Assembly (NCBI GenBank): GCA_963847985.1
Contig: CAWKBS010000002.1
Location: forward strand, 177,713 to 241,712
Origin: JAIBJN01 sp963847985
GTDB lineage: Bacteria > Actinomycetota > Thermoleophilia > Gaiellales > Gaiellaceae
DNA: 64,000 bases
Direction of reading: 5' to 3'
In this document: positions 25,946 through 35,214 of the stretch, in pieces
Numbering within the stretch: the stretch's first letter is position 1
Layout of the letters: each line of letters opens with the position of its first letter
Notes under the pieces: generated by a model
Seen by the model: only the letters and a program-made list of their open reading frames with translations
Told to the model about the DNA's origin: nothing
Database searches by the model: none
Program-made: the position numbers and the translations under genes

Positions 25946-28501
25946 CTAGCCCACGGGCTCGGCGTCCGGCTCGGGCTCCGGATCCGGCGCGACGCCCGAG
26001 TCGGGCTCGGGTCCCAGCGCAACCTCCGCCTCGGAAGCGTCGTCCTCGTCCTGTTCGACGACGCGGGCGAGCGTCGAGACGTTCTCGCCCTCGCGCAGGC
26101 GCATGACGATCACGCCCTGGGTCGAGCGCCCGCTCTGCTTGATGCCGTCGGCGGGGACCTTGATGACCGTGCCGCCGGTCGTGATCAGCATCACCTGGTC
26201 GCCCTCGTGGACGACGAGCGAGCCGGCAAGCTGCCCCCTGGCCTCGGTGAGTTGCACCGTCTTCACCCCGAGCCCCCCGCGACCCTTGACGGGGTACTGG
26301 TCGATCCGCGTGCGCTTGCCGAAGCCGTTCTTCGTCACCACCAGGAGGTCGGCGTCGTTCCTGGCGATGTCGGCGGCGATCACCTCGTCGCCCTTGCGCA
26401 GGCGCATGCCCGTCACGCCCGAGGTTGCGCGGCCCATCGGCCGTGCCAGCTTCTCGTTGAAGCGGATCGCCTGACCCTTGCGCGAGACGATGAGGATGTC
26501 GTCCTCGCCCGAGGAGTGGAGGACACAGACGAGCTCGTCCCCGTCGCGCAGCTTGATCGCAATGATCCCGTCGGCCTTGAGCGGGGTGTTGTACTCCTCG
26601 AAGCGCGTCTTCTTGACGAGGCCCTTCTTCGTCACGACGGTCAGGTACTCCGCGTCCTTGAAGTCGCGCGTCGCGATGACCGCGCGGATCGTCTCGGTCT
26701 GCTGGAAGGGGAGCAGGTTGACGATCGCCCGACCCTTCGACTGGCGCGAGCCGAGCGGGAGCTCGTGCACCTTCAGCCGGTAGATCTTGCCGACGGAGGT
26801 GAAGAAGAGCAGGTAGTCGTGCGTCGAGGCGACGAACAGGTGCTCGATGTAGTCCTCGTCCTTCAGCTCCATGCCCATGACGCCGATGCCACCCCGCCGC
26901 TGCTCGCGGTACGTGGTGACGGGCAGCCGCTTCACGTAGCCGGAGCGGGTGATCGCGATGACCATGTCCTCCTCCGCGATCATGTCCTCCAGCTCGAGCT
27001 CCTCTTCGGCGGCGGTGATCTCCGTCCGCCGGTCGTCCGTCTTGCCGTAGATCTCCCTGATCTCGAGCAGCTCCTCGCGGATGAGCGCGTCGATCCGCGC
27101 GGGGTCACCGAGAATGGCGCGCAGCTCGGCGATCCGCTCCTGCAGGTCGGCGAACTCGTCCTCGATCTCCTTGCGCGCGAGACCGGTCAGGCGGGCGAGG
27201 CGGAGGTCGAGGATCGCCTGGGCCTGGATCTCCGAGAGCTCGAAGCGCTCCATCAGGCCGGTGCGAGCGGTATCCGTGTCCGCCGAGCCGCGGATGAGGG
27301 CGATGACCTCGTCGAGGTTGTCGAGCGCGATCAGGTAGCCCTGGAGAACGTGCGCGCGCTCCTCGGCCTTGCGCAGCTCGTGCTTCGAGCGGCGGGTGAC
27401 GACGTCGCGCTGGTAGCGCAGGTACTCGTGCACCAGCTCGAGGAGCGAGAGCGTGCGCGGTATCCCGTCGACGAGCGCGACGGCGTTGTAGCCGAAGGTC
27501 GTCTGGAGCTGCGTGTGCTTGAAGAGCTTGTTGAGCGCGACGTTCGGGATCGCGTCGCGCTTGAGCTCGATCTGGATCCGCATGCCGGTGCGGTCGGAGT
27601 GGTCCTGCAGGTCCGAGATCTCGGAGAGGACCTTGTCGTTGACGAGGTCGGCGATCTTGGTGATGACGCCGTTGTCGCCGCCCTTCTTCACGCCGTACGG
27701 AAGCTCGGTGACGATGATCGCGGACTTGCCGCCGCGCAGCTCCTCGATGTGCGCCCGCGCCCGCATGATCACCCGGCCGCGGCCGGTGCGGTAGGCGTCG
27801 CGGATTCCCGCGCGGCCGATGATGTAGCCGCCCGTCGGGAAGTCCGGCCCCTTGACGTGCTTCATGAGGTCGTCGACGTTCGTCTCGGGGTTGTCGATCA
27901 TCTGGACGATCGCATCGACCACCTCGCTGAGCCGGTGCGGCGGGATGTTCGTGGCCATCCCGACCGCGATGCCGGCCGAGCCGTTGACGAGGAGATTCGG
28001 AAAGCGGCTCGGAAGCGTGAGCGGCTCGCGCCGCGACTCGTCGTAGTTGGGCACGTAGTCGACGGTGTCCGCGTCGATGTCGCGCAGCATCTCGGTCGCT
28101 ATGCGGGCGAGGCGACACTCTGTGTACCGCATTGCCGCCGCAGAGTCGTCGTCGACCGAGCCGAAGTTCCCCTGACCGTCGACGAGCGGGTAGCGCAGCG
28201 AGAACTGCTGCGCCATGCGCACGAGCGTGTCGTAGATGGCCGAGTCGCCGTGCGGATGGTAATTCCCCATGACGGCGCCGACGACGTTGGCGGACTTCTT
28301 GTACGGCCGGTTCGGCTGCAGCCCGTTCTCGTGCATCGAGTAGAGCACACGCCGGTGCACTGGCTTGAGCCCGTCGCGCACGTCAGGGAGGGCGCGCCCG
28401 ACGATGACGGACATCGCGTAGTCCAGATAGCTCGAACGCATCTCCTGCTCGAGCTCGCGGGGCTCGATCCGCCCCGGGCCGAGAAGCCCGACTTCAGACA
28501 T
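25946..28501 (-). CDS. gyrA: DNA gyrase subunit A
   Basis: GyrA is the breakage-reunion subunit that introduces negative supercoils with GyrB. The 851-residue protein has the quinolone-determining region NYHPHGDSAIYDTLVRMAQ, keeping Ser and Asp at the positions of E. coli S83 and D87. The catalytic Tyr is in AAMRYTECRLA. The C-terminal beta-pinwheel contains the GyrA box QRRGGIG and several repeats. An acidic tail (DEDDASEAE...PEPEPDAEPVG) ends it. The start ATG 28501 overlaps the gyrB stop (ATGTCTGA). Confidence 0.97.
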   Translation of the reverse strand: MSEVGLLGPGRIEPRELEQEMRSSYLDYAMSVIVGRALPDVRDGLKPVHRRVLYSMHENGLQPNRPYKKSANVVGAVMGNYHPHGDSAIYDTLVRMAQQFSLRYPLVDGQGNFGSVDDDSAAAMRYTECRLARIATEMLRDIDADTVDYVPNYDESRREPLTLPSRFPNLLVNGSAGIAVGMATNIPPHRLSEVVDAIVQMIDNPETNVDDLMKHVKGPDFPTGGYIIGRAGIRDAYRTGRGRVIMRARAHIEELRGGKSAIIVTELPYGVKKGGDNGVITKIADLVNDKVLSEISDLQDHSDRTGMRIQIELKRDAIPNVALNKLFKHTQLQTTFGYNAVALVDGIPRTLSLLELVHEYLRYQRDVVTRRSKHELRKAEERAHVLQGYLIALDNLDEVIALIRGSADTDTARTGLMERFELSEIQAQAILDLRLARLTGLARKEIEDEFADLQERIAELRAILGDPARIDALIREELLEIREIYGKTDDRRTEITAAEEELELEDMIAEEDMVIAITRSGYVKRLPVTTYREQRRGGIGVMGMELKDEDYIEHLFVASTHDYLLFFTSVGKIYRLKVHELPLGSRQSKGRAIVNLLPFQQTETIRAVIATRDFKDAEYLTVVTKKGLVKKTRFEEYNTPLKADGIIAIKLRDGDELVCVLHSSGEDDILIVSRKGQAIRFNEKLARPMGRATSGVTGMRLRKGDEVIAADIARNDADLLVVTKNGFGKRTRIDQYPVKGRGGLGVKTVQLTEARGQLAGSLVVHEGDQVMLITTGGTVIKVPADGIKQSGRSTQGVIVMRLREGENVSTLARVVEQDEDDASEAEVALGPEPDSGVAPDPEPEPDAEPVG

Positions 28502-30884
28502 CCAGGAAGCGCACGTCGCGCGCGTTCGTCTCGATGAACTCCCGCCGCGGCTCGACCTGGTCGCCCATCAAGGTCGAGAAGAGCCGGTCGGCGGCCGAGG
28601 CGTCCTCGACGTCGACCCGGATCAGCAGGCGCTTCTGGGGATCCATCGTCGTCTCCCAGAGCTGGTCGGCGTTCATCTCGCCGAGGCCCTTGAAACGCGA
28701 GAGCTGGATGCCCTCCTTCGCTGCGTCGAGCAGATCGGCCCGCAGGCTCCCGAAGGTCTCGGGCTTGCGCTCCTTCTTGCCCTCGCCCACCCTGAACGGC
28801 GGCGGCCCGACGAGGTCGAGCAGGCGCGCGTAGCTCGTCCGCAGCTGCCCGTAGACCGGCGACGCCAGCAGCTCGCCGGTGACAGCCACCACCTGCATCG
28901 CGCTCGTCTCGTTCTCGATCACCTCGACCGAGAGCGAGCCGTCGATGCGGTCGGCCACCGAAAGCGTGTAGCCGTTCTCCGTGCCCGCGTCGATCGTCTT
29001 GCCCAGTGCTTCGAGCGTCGGGGTCTCCGCCTCCACCAGCCGGTGGGTGACCATGAAGTCGGCTGCGGCCGGCCCGAAGTCGGCGCGGAGGCGCTGCAGC
29101 CAGCCCTCGAACTTCTCGAGCGCGTTCACGAACTTGCTCCAGCGGCGCTCGGTCATCTTCACGGCGTCGCCGCTGCGCGGCTGGATCTCGATCTCGCCGA
29201 CGCGCTCGCGGACGAGGAGCTCCTCGAGCTGCGAGTCCTTCTCGAAGTAGAACTCCTGGTTCCCGATCTTCACCTTGTAGAGCGGCGGCACGGCGATGTA
29301 GATGTGACCGCGGTCGAAGAGTTCCGGCATGTGCCGGTAGAGGAACGTGAGGATGAGCGTGCGGATGTGCGACCCGTCCACGTCGGCGTCCGTCATGACG
29401 ATGACGCGGTGGTACCGCAGCTTGGCGACGTCGAACTCCTCGCCGATGCCCGTCCCGATCGCGGTGATCATCGCCTGGATCTCGTTGTTGGAGAGAACCT
29501 TGTTGATGCGGTTCTTCTCGCTGTTGATGATCTTGCCGCGGAGCGGGAGGATCGCCTGGAAGGTCCGGTCGCGGCCCATCTTGGCCGAGCCGCCCGCCGA
29601 GTCGCCCTCGACGATGAAAAGCTCGGCGTCCTCCGGGTTGCGGATCGTGCAGTCCGCGAGCTTGCCGGGAAGCGACGAGCCCTCGAGCGCGCTCTTCCGT
29701 CGGGTCAGCTCGCGCGCCTTGCGCGCCGCCTGGCGCGCCCGGGATGCCGAGATCGCCTTCAGGACGAGCTGGCGCGCGTCGGTCGGGTTCTCCTCCAGGA
29801 ACTCGGCCAGCTTCGCGTTGACCGTCTGCTCGACGTGGCCTCGCACCCACGGGTTCCCGAGCTTCGTCTTCGTCTGGCCCTCGAACTGCGGGTCGCGGAG
29901 CTTCACCGAGATGACCGCGCCGAGGCCCTCGCGGACGTCGTCGCCGTCGAGGTTCTCCTCCTTCTCCTTGAGAAGCCCCTTGTCGCGGGCGTAGCGGTTC
30001 AGCGTGCCGGTCAGCGCAGCCTTGAAGCCCGAGAGGTGGGTGCCGCCCTCGTGCGTGTTGATGTTGTTCGCGAAGGAGAAGACCGACTCGACGTACGAGG
30101 TGTTCCACTGCATCGCCACCTCGACAGAGCCCTGGTCGCTCTCCCCCTCGAAGTAGACGATGTGGCGGTGGACGGCGTCCTTCGTCTCGTTCACGTAGGC
30201 GACGAAGTCCTTGATCCCGCCCTCGGCGTAGAACTCCTGGGTCTCCTCCCCTTCGCGCTCGTCCACGAAGACGATGTGGAGGCCCTTCGTGAGGAAGGCG
30301 GTCTCGCGGAAGCGCTGCGCGATCGTCTGGGACGAGAGGTCGAGCTCCTCGAAGATCTCGGAGTCGGGGAGGAAGGAGATCGTCGTCCCGGTCTCGCCCT
30401 TGCCGGCCGTGCCCACCTCCTCGAGCTCCGACACGGGCGCGCCGCGCGCAAACTCCTGCTTGTACACCTTGCCGTCGCGGCGGACCTCGGCCACCAGCCA
30501 CTCGGAGAGCGCGTTCACCACGGAGACGCCCACCCCGTGCAGGCCTCCCGAGACCTTGTAGCCCTCGCCGCCGAACTTGCCCCCCGCGTGGAGCTTCGTC
30601 AGCACGACCGTCAGAGCGGGTAGGCCCTGGTCCTCCATCACACCCACCGGGATCCCCGAGCCCCAGTCGCGGACGGTCACCGAATTGTCGGGGTGGAGGC
30701 GCACCTCGATGCGCTCGTTGCGCCCTGCGAGAGCCTCGTCGACCGAGTTGTCGACGACCTCGTAGACAAGATGGTGGAGCCCGCGGGCGCCCGTCGAGCC
30801 GATGTACATCCCCGGCCGCAGGCGCACCGGCTCGAGGCCCTCGAGAACGGTGATGTCTTTGGCGTCATAACTGGTCTCTGCCAT
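28494..30884 (-). CDS. gyrB: DNA gyrase subunit B
   Basis: GyrB is the ATPase subunit of gyrase. The 796-residue protein starts at ATG 30884 (MAETSYDAKDITVLEGLEPVRLRPGMYIG). The GHKL ATP site is EVVDNSVDEALAG...DWGSGIPVG. The TOPRIM domain has EGDSAGGSAKMGRDR and DADVDGSHIRTLIL, and the C-terminus has FKGLGEMNADQLWETTMDP. An insertion follows the PLYK segment (about residues 545-680), longer than in Bacillus and similar in placement to the GyrB insert of Gram-negatives; I cannot align it by eye. The only Shine-Dalgarno (AGGGA, 7 nt before ATG) lies within a hairpin stem. Confidence 0.97.
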   Translation of the reverse strand: MAETSYDAKDITVLEGLEPVRLRPGMYIGSTGARGLHHLVYEVVDNSVDEALAGRNERIEVRLHPDNSVTVRDWGSGIPVGVMEDQGLPALTVVLTKLHAGGKFGGEGYKVSGGLHGVGVSVVNALSEWLVAEVRRDGKVYKQEFARGAPVSELEEVGTAGKGETGTTISFLPDSEIFEELDLSSQTIAQRFRETAFLTKGLHIVFVDEREGEETQEFYAEGGIKDFVAYVNETKDAVHRHIVYFEGESDQGSVEVAMQWNTSYVESVFSFANNINTHEGGTHLSGFKAALTGTLNRYARDKGLLKEKEENLDGDDVREGLGAVISVKLRDPQFEGQTKTKLGNPWVRGHVEQTVNAKLAEFLEENPTDARQLVLKAISASRARQAARKARELTRRKSALEGSSLPGKLADCTIRNPEDAELFIVEGDSAGGSAKMGRDRTFQAILPLRGKIINSEKNRINKVLSNNEIQAMITAIGTGIGEEFDVAKLRYHRVIVMTDADVDGSHIRTLILTFLYRHMPELFDRGHIYIAVPPLYKVKIGNQEFYFEKDSQLEELLVRERVGEIEIQPRSGDAVKMTERRWSKFVNALEKFEGWLQRLRADFGPAAADFMVTHRLVEAETPTLEALGKTIDAGTENGYTLSVADRIDGSLSVEVIENETSAMQVVAVTGELLASPVYGQLRTSYARLLDLVGPPPFRVGEGKKERKPETFGSLRADLLDAAKEGIQLSRFKGLGEMNADQLWETTMDPQKRLLIRVDVEDASAADRLFSTLMGDQVEPRREFIETNARDVRFLDV

Positions 30885-30886
30885 AG

Positions 30887-30913
30887 AAAAATCCCTGCTC
30901 AGAAGGGATTTTT
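30887..30913 (-). promoter_or_regulatory. Hairpin at the gyrB start: terminator-like and covering the ribosome-binding site
   Basis: On the minus strand AAAAATCCCT (30913-30904) and AGGGATTTTT (30896-30887) form a perfect 10-bp stem around a 7-nt loop. The 3' arm ends in five T and stops 2 nt before the gyrB ATG (30884). It has the form of an intrinsic terminator for the dciA-side transcript, and its 3' arm AGGGA is the best gyrB ribosome-binding site. It could separate the dnaA-dciA transcript from gyrBA and limit gyrB translation from read-through RNA. Confidence 0.7.
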
Positions 30914-30930
30914 GTCCGAACGACAGTCTA

Positions 30931-31407
30931 TCAGAACGAGCGGCCGTCCCGAGCGGCTTCCGCATCGGCCAGGCTGGCCGCCGCCGCCCTCGCCACGGCC
31001 TCGCGGAGGCCCTCGTCGGCAATGCCCGCCGCGATGTGTTCGGCGGCCGCTCGGGCCTGTCGTGACGGAATCGGCACAGTTCGTTCCGGAACCTTCGCGA
31101 TCTCCGCGGCGCGCTCCGGCAACGGGCCCGCCGCGAACCGAAGCCGGGTGGGTGCACCGTCCTCGAGAAGCTCGGCGAGCCGGGCGAGGATCGAGTCGGC
31201 CAGGTGGGTGAGCTCGAAGGCCCACGTGCTCGAGCTCGTCGCGACATGGAGCGTTCCGTCGCGGCCGATCCGGGCCGGCCAGGCGTTCGCGGCGACCCCG
31301 GGCCCCACCGCGGCCGGCCAGACCGCGACGACGTCGGCGATCGCACCGCCGGGGCCAAGACGGCCAAGCGCTCGGCGAAGCTCGGCGGCGAGCGGCTCGA
31401 GGCTCAT
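30931..31407 (-). CDS. dciA: DciA (DUF721) replicative helicase loader
   Basis: A 158-residue DUF721 protein from ATG 31407 (MSLEPLAAELRRALGRLG), whose ATGA overlaps the recF stop. The core AVWPAAVGPGVAANAWPARIGRDGTLHVATSSSTWAFELTHL is the DUF721 domain that loads DnaB helicase in bacteria lacking DnaC or DnaI. The Ala-rich C-terminal region looks helical. Its place between recF and gyrB is the standard actinobacterial one. Confidence 0.88.
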   Translation of the reverse strand: MSLEPLAAELRRALGRLGPGGAIADVVAVWPAAVGPGVAANAWPARIGRDGTLHVATSSSTWAFELTHLADSILARLAELLEDGAPTRLRFAAGPLPERAAEIAKVPERTVPIPSRQARAAAEHIAAGIADEGLREAVARAAAASLADAEAARDGRSF

Positions 31408-32486
31408 GCCGCCTCCGCGACGCTCGCGCCGCCGTCGCGCCTGACGGTCACCACGATCGCCGGAGCGGGGGCGCCCTGTGGAAGCGCCTCCACGGAGGTC
31501 GCGCTCACCAGCGTCTGGCCCTCCGACGGAAGGCCAGCGAGGAGCGCGCGCCGCCGGTCCGCGTCGAGCTCCGAGAGCACGTCGTCGAGCAGGAGGAGCG
31601 GGGGCGCCCCGCGGCGCTCCGACAGCACGGCCGCCTCGGCCAGGAGAAGCGCCAGGACGGCGGTGCGCTGCTCGCCCTGGGAGCCGAATCCGCGCAGGTC
31701 GCGATCGTCGGCGCGAAGCTCGACGTCGCGGAGGTGCGGGCCAAACCCGGTGGTGCCTCGCTGAAGGTCGCGGTCGAAGCGGCTCTCCAGCTCCGCGACC
31801 GTCACGGGCTGGGGGTCGTATCCGAGCGTCGCGGCAGGCAGACCAAGCGTTGCGGCAGACAAGGCGAAGGCCGGTGCCAGCGTGGCGGCCAGGCCGGCGC
31901 GGGCTGCATCCAGCTCTGTGCCGAGCAGGGCCACCTGCTCCGTCCACGGCTCCACCGCGTCGCGGCTCGACAGACCCGCGCGAATACGTCGAAGCGCTTC
32001 GTTCCGCTGCGAGAGAGCCCGGCCGTAGTCCCCGGGCAGCGACGCGAGCGAGGGCGTGACGCGCCCGAGCATCCGGTCGAAATAGGCACGACGTACGGCC
32101 GGCCCGCCCTTGACCACGGCCAACCGGTCGGGAACGAACGCGAGCGCCGTGAGCCGCGCGCGGAGCTCCTCGGCGGAGGCGAGCGCGGCGCCGTTCAGGC
32201 GCAGCCGCTTCCCCTCGCCGGGCGTGATGGTCACCTCGGTCTCCACGGGAGCGCCGGCCTCGGCACCTTCCAGGCGTACGCGGGCGGCGGGCTCACCGAA
32301 GCGAACCAGCCGCGGCTCTGCGCGCGTGCGCGGCGAGAAGCCCTGAACGCCGACGTGGATCGCCTCGAGCAGGTTGGTCTTGCCGGCGCCGTTCGGCCCG
32401 ACCACGAGCACGAGCCCGGGCGCGAGCCCAAGGTCGAGAGCGGCATACGAGCGGAAGCTCCGGAGCGTTGCCCGCGCGACGATCAG
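31404..32486 (-). CDS. recF: DNA replication/repair protein RecF
   Basis: RecF is an SMC-like ATPase that helps load RecA at gaps. It has the Walker A GPNGAGKTNLLEAI, the signature GSQGEQRTAVLALLLAEA and Walker B LLLLDDVLSELD. GTG 32411 would delete the beta-strand before Walker A. The frame remains open with typical sequence (VARATLRSFRSYAALDLGLAPG) back to CTG 32486, which overlaps the dnaN TGA as CTGA. This gives 360 residues, the family length. No ATG, GTG or TTG occurs between that CTG and GTG 32411 in this frame, so a CTG start is proposed. Confidence 0.93.
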   Translation of the reverse strand: MIVARATLRSFRSYAALDLGLAPGLVLVVGPNGAGKTNLLEAIHVGVQGFSPRTRAEPRLVRFGEPAARVRLEGAEAGAPVETEVTITPGEGKRLRLNGAALASAEELRARLTALAFVPDRLAVVKGGPAVRRAYFDRMLGRVTPSLASLPGDYGRALSQRNEALRRIRAGLSSRDAVEPWTEQVALLGTELDAARAGLAATLAPAFALSAATLGLPAATLGYDPQPVTVAELESRFDRDLQRGTTGFGPHLRDVELRADDRDLRGFGSQGEQRTAVLALLLAEAAVLSERRGAPPLLLLDDVLSELDADRRRALLAGLPSEGQTLVSATSVEALPQGAPAPAIVVTVRRDGGASVAEAA

Positions 32487-33622
32487 CCGGCCAGCCTGAT
32501 CGGCATGATCAGGTAGAGGAAGTCGTCGCTCTCCCCGTGCAAGAGCCCAGGGCGGAGCGGGCTGATCAGCTTGAGCCGCGCGGTCTCGTCGGTCACGGAC
32601 TCGAGGCCGTCCTTCAGATACTCCGCGTTGAACCCGATCTCGAGCGGTTCGCCCGTGTAGGCGATCGGCAGCGACTCTCGCGCCTCACCCACGTCCTGCG
32701 TCTGGGCGGAGACGGTCAGCTCGCCCTCGGCGAAGCGCAGCCGCAGCGGCGACTTCCGCTGTGCGAGCAGGCCCGTCCGGCGGACGACGTCGAGGAGCTC
32801 TTCGCGCGGCAGGTGGACCTCGGCCTCGAACTGCTCGGGGAGAAGCTGCTTGTAGTTGGGGAACTGCCCGTCGATCCGGCGGGCGGTGAGCCAGATGCCC
32901 TCCACGCCGAACACGACCTGGTTCTCCTGGACGCCGACCTCGATCTTCTCGCTCTCCGCCGACTGCCCGACGCGCGCGAGCTCCTGAAGGGCGCGGGCCG
33001 GGACGATCGCCTCGAGGTCGCGGCCGGGCCCTCCGGCGAGCATCGTCTCCTTCACGCTCAGCCGGTAGGAATCCGTCGCGGCCATGATGAGCTTCTCACC
33101 CTCGAAGCGGACGAGGATCCCGGTGAGCACAGGCCGCGACTCGTCTCGTGAGGCCGAGCGGCCCACACGCGAGACCGTGTCCAGGAACGCCTCGCGCTCG
33201 ACGGAGAACGCGCTGTCCGGCTCGATCTCCGGTAGCCGGGGGAAGTCCTCGGGGCCGTAGGTATTCAGCGAATACGACGCAGAGCCGCACGTCAGGCGAA
33301 CGACGCCTTCGTCACTGCGATGCTCCAGGGTCACCTCGCCGGCCGGAAGCAGGCGAACGATGTCCACGAGCAGCCGGCCCGGAACGACCACCGCACCTTC
33401 CTCGTCGACCTGGGCCTCGAGGGAGTCGCGTACGGAAATCTCCATGTCGGTCGCGCTCAGATGCAGCCGGCCGGCCTCGGCGCGCAGCATGATGCCCGCG
33501 AGGATCTGCACGGTCGTCCGTGTCGAAACCCCCCGGCCGACGACCTGGAGCTTCTCGGCGAGCTCGTCCTTTCCGCAAACCACGCGCATGGTCGTGGCGG
33601 CAACGGTATCTATGGATGCCAT
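32483..33622 (-). CDS. dnaN: DNA polymerase III sliding clamp (beta)
   Basis: The beta clamp encircles DNA and tethers polymerase III. The 379-residue protein has three clamp folds: VSTRTTVQILAGIMLRAE near the N-terminus, SRDESRPVLTGILVRFEGEKL, and the C-terminal LYLIMPIRLAG that forms the partner-binding pocket. ATG 33622 has GAGG 10 nt upstream. The inner ATG 33589 (MRVVCGKDELAEKL) matches family N-termini better and may be the true start. Confidence 0.96.
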   Translation of the reverse strand: MASIDTVAATTMRVVCGKDELAEKLQVVGRGVSTRTTVQILAGIMLRAEAGRLHLSATDMEISVRDSLEAQVDEEGAVVVPGRLLVDIVRLLPAGEVTLEHRSDEGVVRLTCGSASYSLNTYGPEDFPRLPEIEPDSAFSVEREAFLDTVSRVGRSASRDESRPVLTGILVRFEGEKLIMAATDSYRLSVKETMLAGGPGRDLEAIVPARALQELARVGQSAESEKIEVGVQENQVVFGVEGIWLTARRIDGQFPNYKQLLPEQFEAEVHLPREELLDVVRRTGLLAQRKSPLRLRFAEGELTVSAQTQDVGEARESLPIAYTGEPLEIGFNAEYLKDGLESVTDETARLKLISPLRPGLLHGESDDFLYLIMPIRLAG

Positions 33623-33801
33623 TTAAAGAAAACCTCTCGTAGTAGTCATAGAGAGTGTGAACTGCGGGGAAGACGACGCCTTACGGCGTGGTTGCAGGAA
33701 AGCCGCGGTGGACGGAGCCTGGGGAGAACCGGACGTTGCCCACAGGAGCGCGGACAGGCCTGAAGAGTTCCCCAGTTCGAGCCGGTTCTCCACAGGGCTT
33801 G
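33623..33801. other. dnaA-dnaN intergenic spacer with weak DnaA-box-like sites
   Basis: This 179-bp spacer holds TTCTCCACA (33786-33794, one mismatch to TTATCCACA), a weaker TTGCCCACA (33736-33744) and a small ACGCC-TTAC-GGCGT hairpin (33676-33689). Many actinobacteria have oriC here, but the sites are few. It may contain the dnaN promoter and part of the origin. Confidence 0.4.
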
Positions 33802-35145
33802 TCAACGGGCCTGCTTGATGCGCGCCGTGAGCTCCTGGACGAGGTTGTAGACGTTCCGGTCTTCCTTGATGAGCTTGGCGATCTTGGAGGTCGCGTGGAT
33901 GACCGTCGTGTGGTCGCGCCCACCGAACTTCTTGCCGATCTTGGGCAGCGAGCTGTCGGTGAGCTCGCGGCAGAGATACATGGCGACCTGGCGTGGATAG
34001 ACGATCTGCTGGGAGCGACGGTCGCCGGTCAGCTCCTGCATCGTCATCCCGAAGCGCTCGACGACCGTCTGCTGGATCTGCTCGACGGAGATCTCCGGCA
34101 TCTCGCCCTGCGGGAAGACGTCCTTCAGCACTTCCTGCGCGAGCTCCACCGTCATCGGGCGCGCAGTCAGGGACGAGAAGGCGACCACGCGCGTGAGCGC
34201 GCCCTCGAGCTCGCGGATGTTCGTGGAGATGCGGCTGGCGATGAAGGTCAGGACCTGCGGGTCGGGAATGTGGATCGCGTCCGTCTTCACCTTCTTGCGG
34301 AGGATGGCGATGCGCGTCTCCAGATCGGGCGGCTGGATGTCGGTGATCAGGCCCCACTCGAAGCGGCTGCGGAGGCGCGACTCGAGCGTCGCGATCGCGC
34401 GCGGCGGCCGGTCGGAGGAGATCACGATCTGCCGGCGGGCCTCGTAGAGGCTGTTGAAGGTGTGGAAGAACTCCTCCTGGATCCGCTCCTTGTGCTCGAA
34501 GAACTGGATGTCGTCGATCAGGAGGACGTCGTAGTGGCGATACCGCTGCTTGAAGCCCTCGATGCGCTTGTCGCGGAGCGAGTTGATGAAGTCGTTCATG
34601 AACGTCTCGCTGGTCACGTACTTGGCCGAGAGGTCGCCGGTGTGCTCGGTCACGTAGGCGGCGATGGCCTGGAGGAGGTGGGTCTTTCCCAGCCCGGTGC
34701 CGCCGTAGATGAAGAGCGGGTTGTATGCCTGCGCCGGCGCCTCGGCGACGGCGAGCGCGGCCGCGTGCGCGAAGCGGTTCGACGATCCGATGACGAACGA
34801 GTCGAAGGTGTACTTCGGGTTCAGGCCCTCGAGCGAGCGGGCCGGCCGCGGTGGGGCGTGGAGCTCGCGTGTCGGCGCGGGCAGCTCCCGCACGAGGACG
34901 CGCACGGCCCGCTCGTCGCCGAGTGCGTCACGCGCGATCGCCTCGAGGAGGCCGCGGAAATGGCCCTCGATCCAGTCGCGCGTGAAGTCGTTCGGGACGA
35001 GGAGAACGAACGCCTCGGCATCCAGCGAGCCCGGCCCGGCCTCGGAGAACCAGGTTGTGTACGTCGCGTCGTTCAGTGCCTCGCGCAGCCGGAACGACAT
35101 GTCGTCCCAGAGGGCGTCCGCAGTCACCACTGACGTCCGTTGCAC
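33802..35145 (-). CDS. dnaA: Chromosomal replication initiator DnaA
   Basis: DnaA binds DnaA boxes and opens the origin. The 447-residue protein has domain I (ALWDDMSFRLREAL), the AAA+ Walker A GGTGLGKTHLLQAIA, Walker B VLLIDDIQFF and the Arg-finger segment SRLRSRFEWGL. The C-terminal DNA-binding signature is PRQVAMYLCRELTDSSLPKIGKKFGGRDHTTV. GTG 35145 follows AAAGGA by 4 nt. A promoter-like sequence with TATAGT lies 40 bp upstream. The neighbours dnaN, recF and gyrB are in standard order. Confidence 0.97.
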   Translation of the reverse strand: MQRTSVVTADALWDDMSFRLREALNDATYTTWFSEAGPGSLDAEAFVLLVPNDFTRDWIEGHFRGLLEAIARDALGDERAVRVLVRELPAPTRELHAPPRPARSLEGLNPKYTFDSFVIGSSNRFAHAAALAVAEAPAQAYNPLFIYGGTGLGKTHLLQAIAAYVTEHTGDLSAKYVTSETFMNDFINSLRDKRIEGFKQRYRHYDVLLIDDIQFFEHKERIQEEFFHTFNSLYEARRQIVISSDRPPRAIATLESRLRSRFEWGLITDIQPPDLETRIAILRKKVKTDAIHIPDPQVLTFIASRISTNIRELEGALTRVVAFSSLTARPMTVELAQEVLKDVFPQGEMPEISVEQIQQTVVERFGMTMQELTGDRRSQQIVYPRQVAMYLCRELTDSSLPKIGKKFGGRDHTTVIHATSKIAKLIKEDRNVYNLVQELTARIKQAR

Positions 35146-35184
35146 GTCGTCCTTTCGCCCTCCGCCGGTCTACGAGAAGCGGCG

Positions 35185-35214
35185 ACTATAACAGCGGGCC
35201 GAGGCCCGCTTCAA
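35185..35214 (-). promoter_or_regulatory. Candidate dnaA promoter with palindromic spacer
   Basis: On the minus strand TTGAAG (35214-35209) is separated by 18 bp from TATAGT (35190-35185), about 40 bp before the dnaA GTG. The spacer is almost wholly the inverted repeat AGCGGGCC-TC-GGCCCGCT, a possible operator or structural element. Confidence 0.55.

Noticed and set aside
25889..28537. 882-codon open frame antisense to gyrA
   Set aside because: The opposite strand encodes unmistakable GyrA. High third-position GC leaves long open antisense frames, and the translation is Arg/Asp/Val-rich with no domain.
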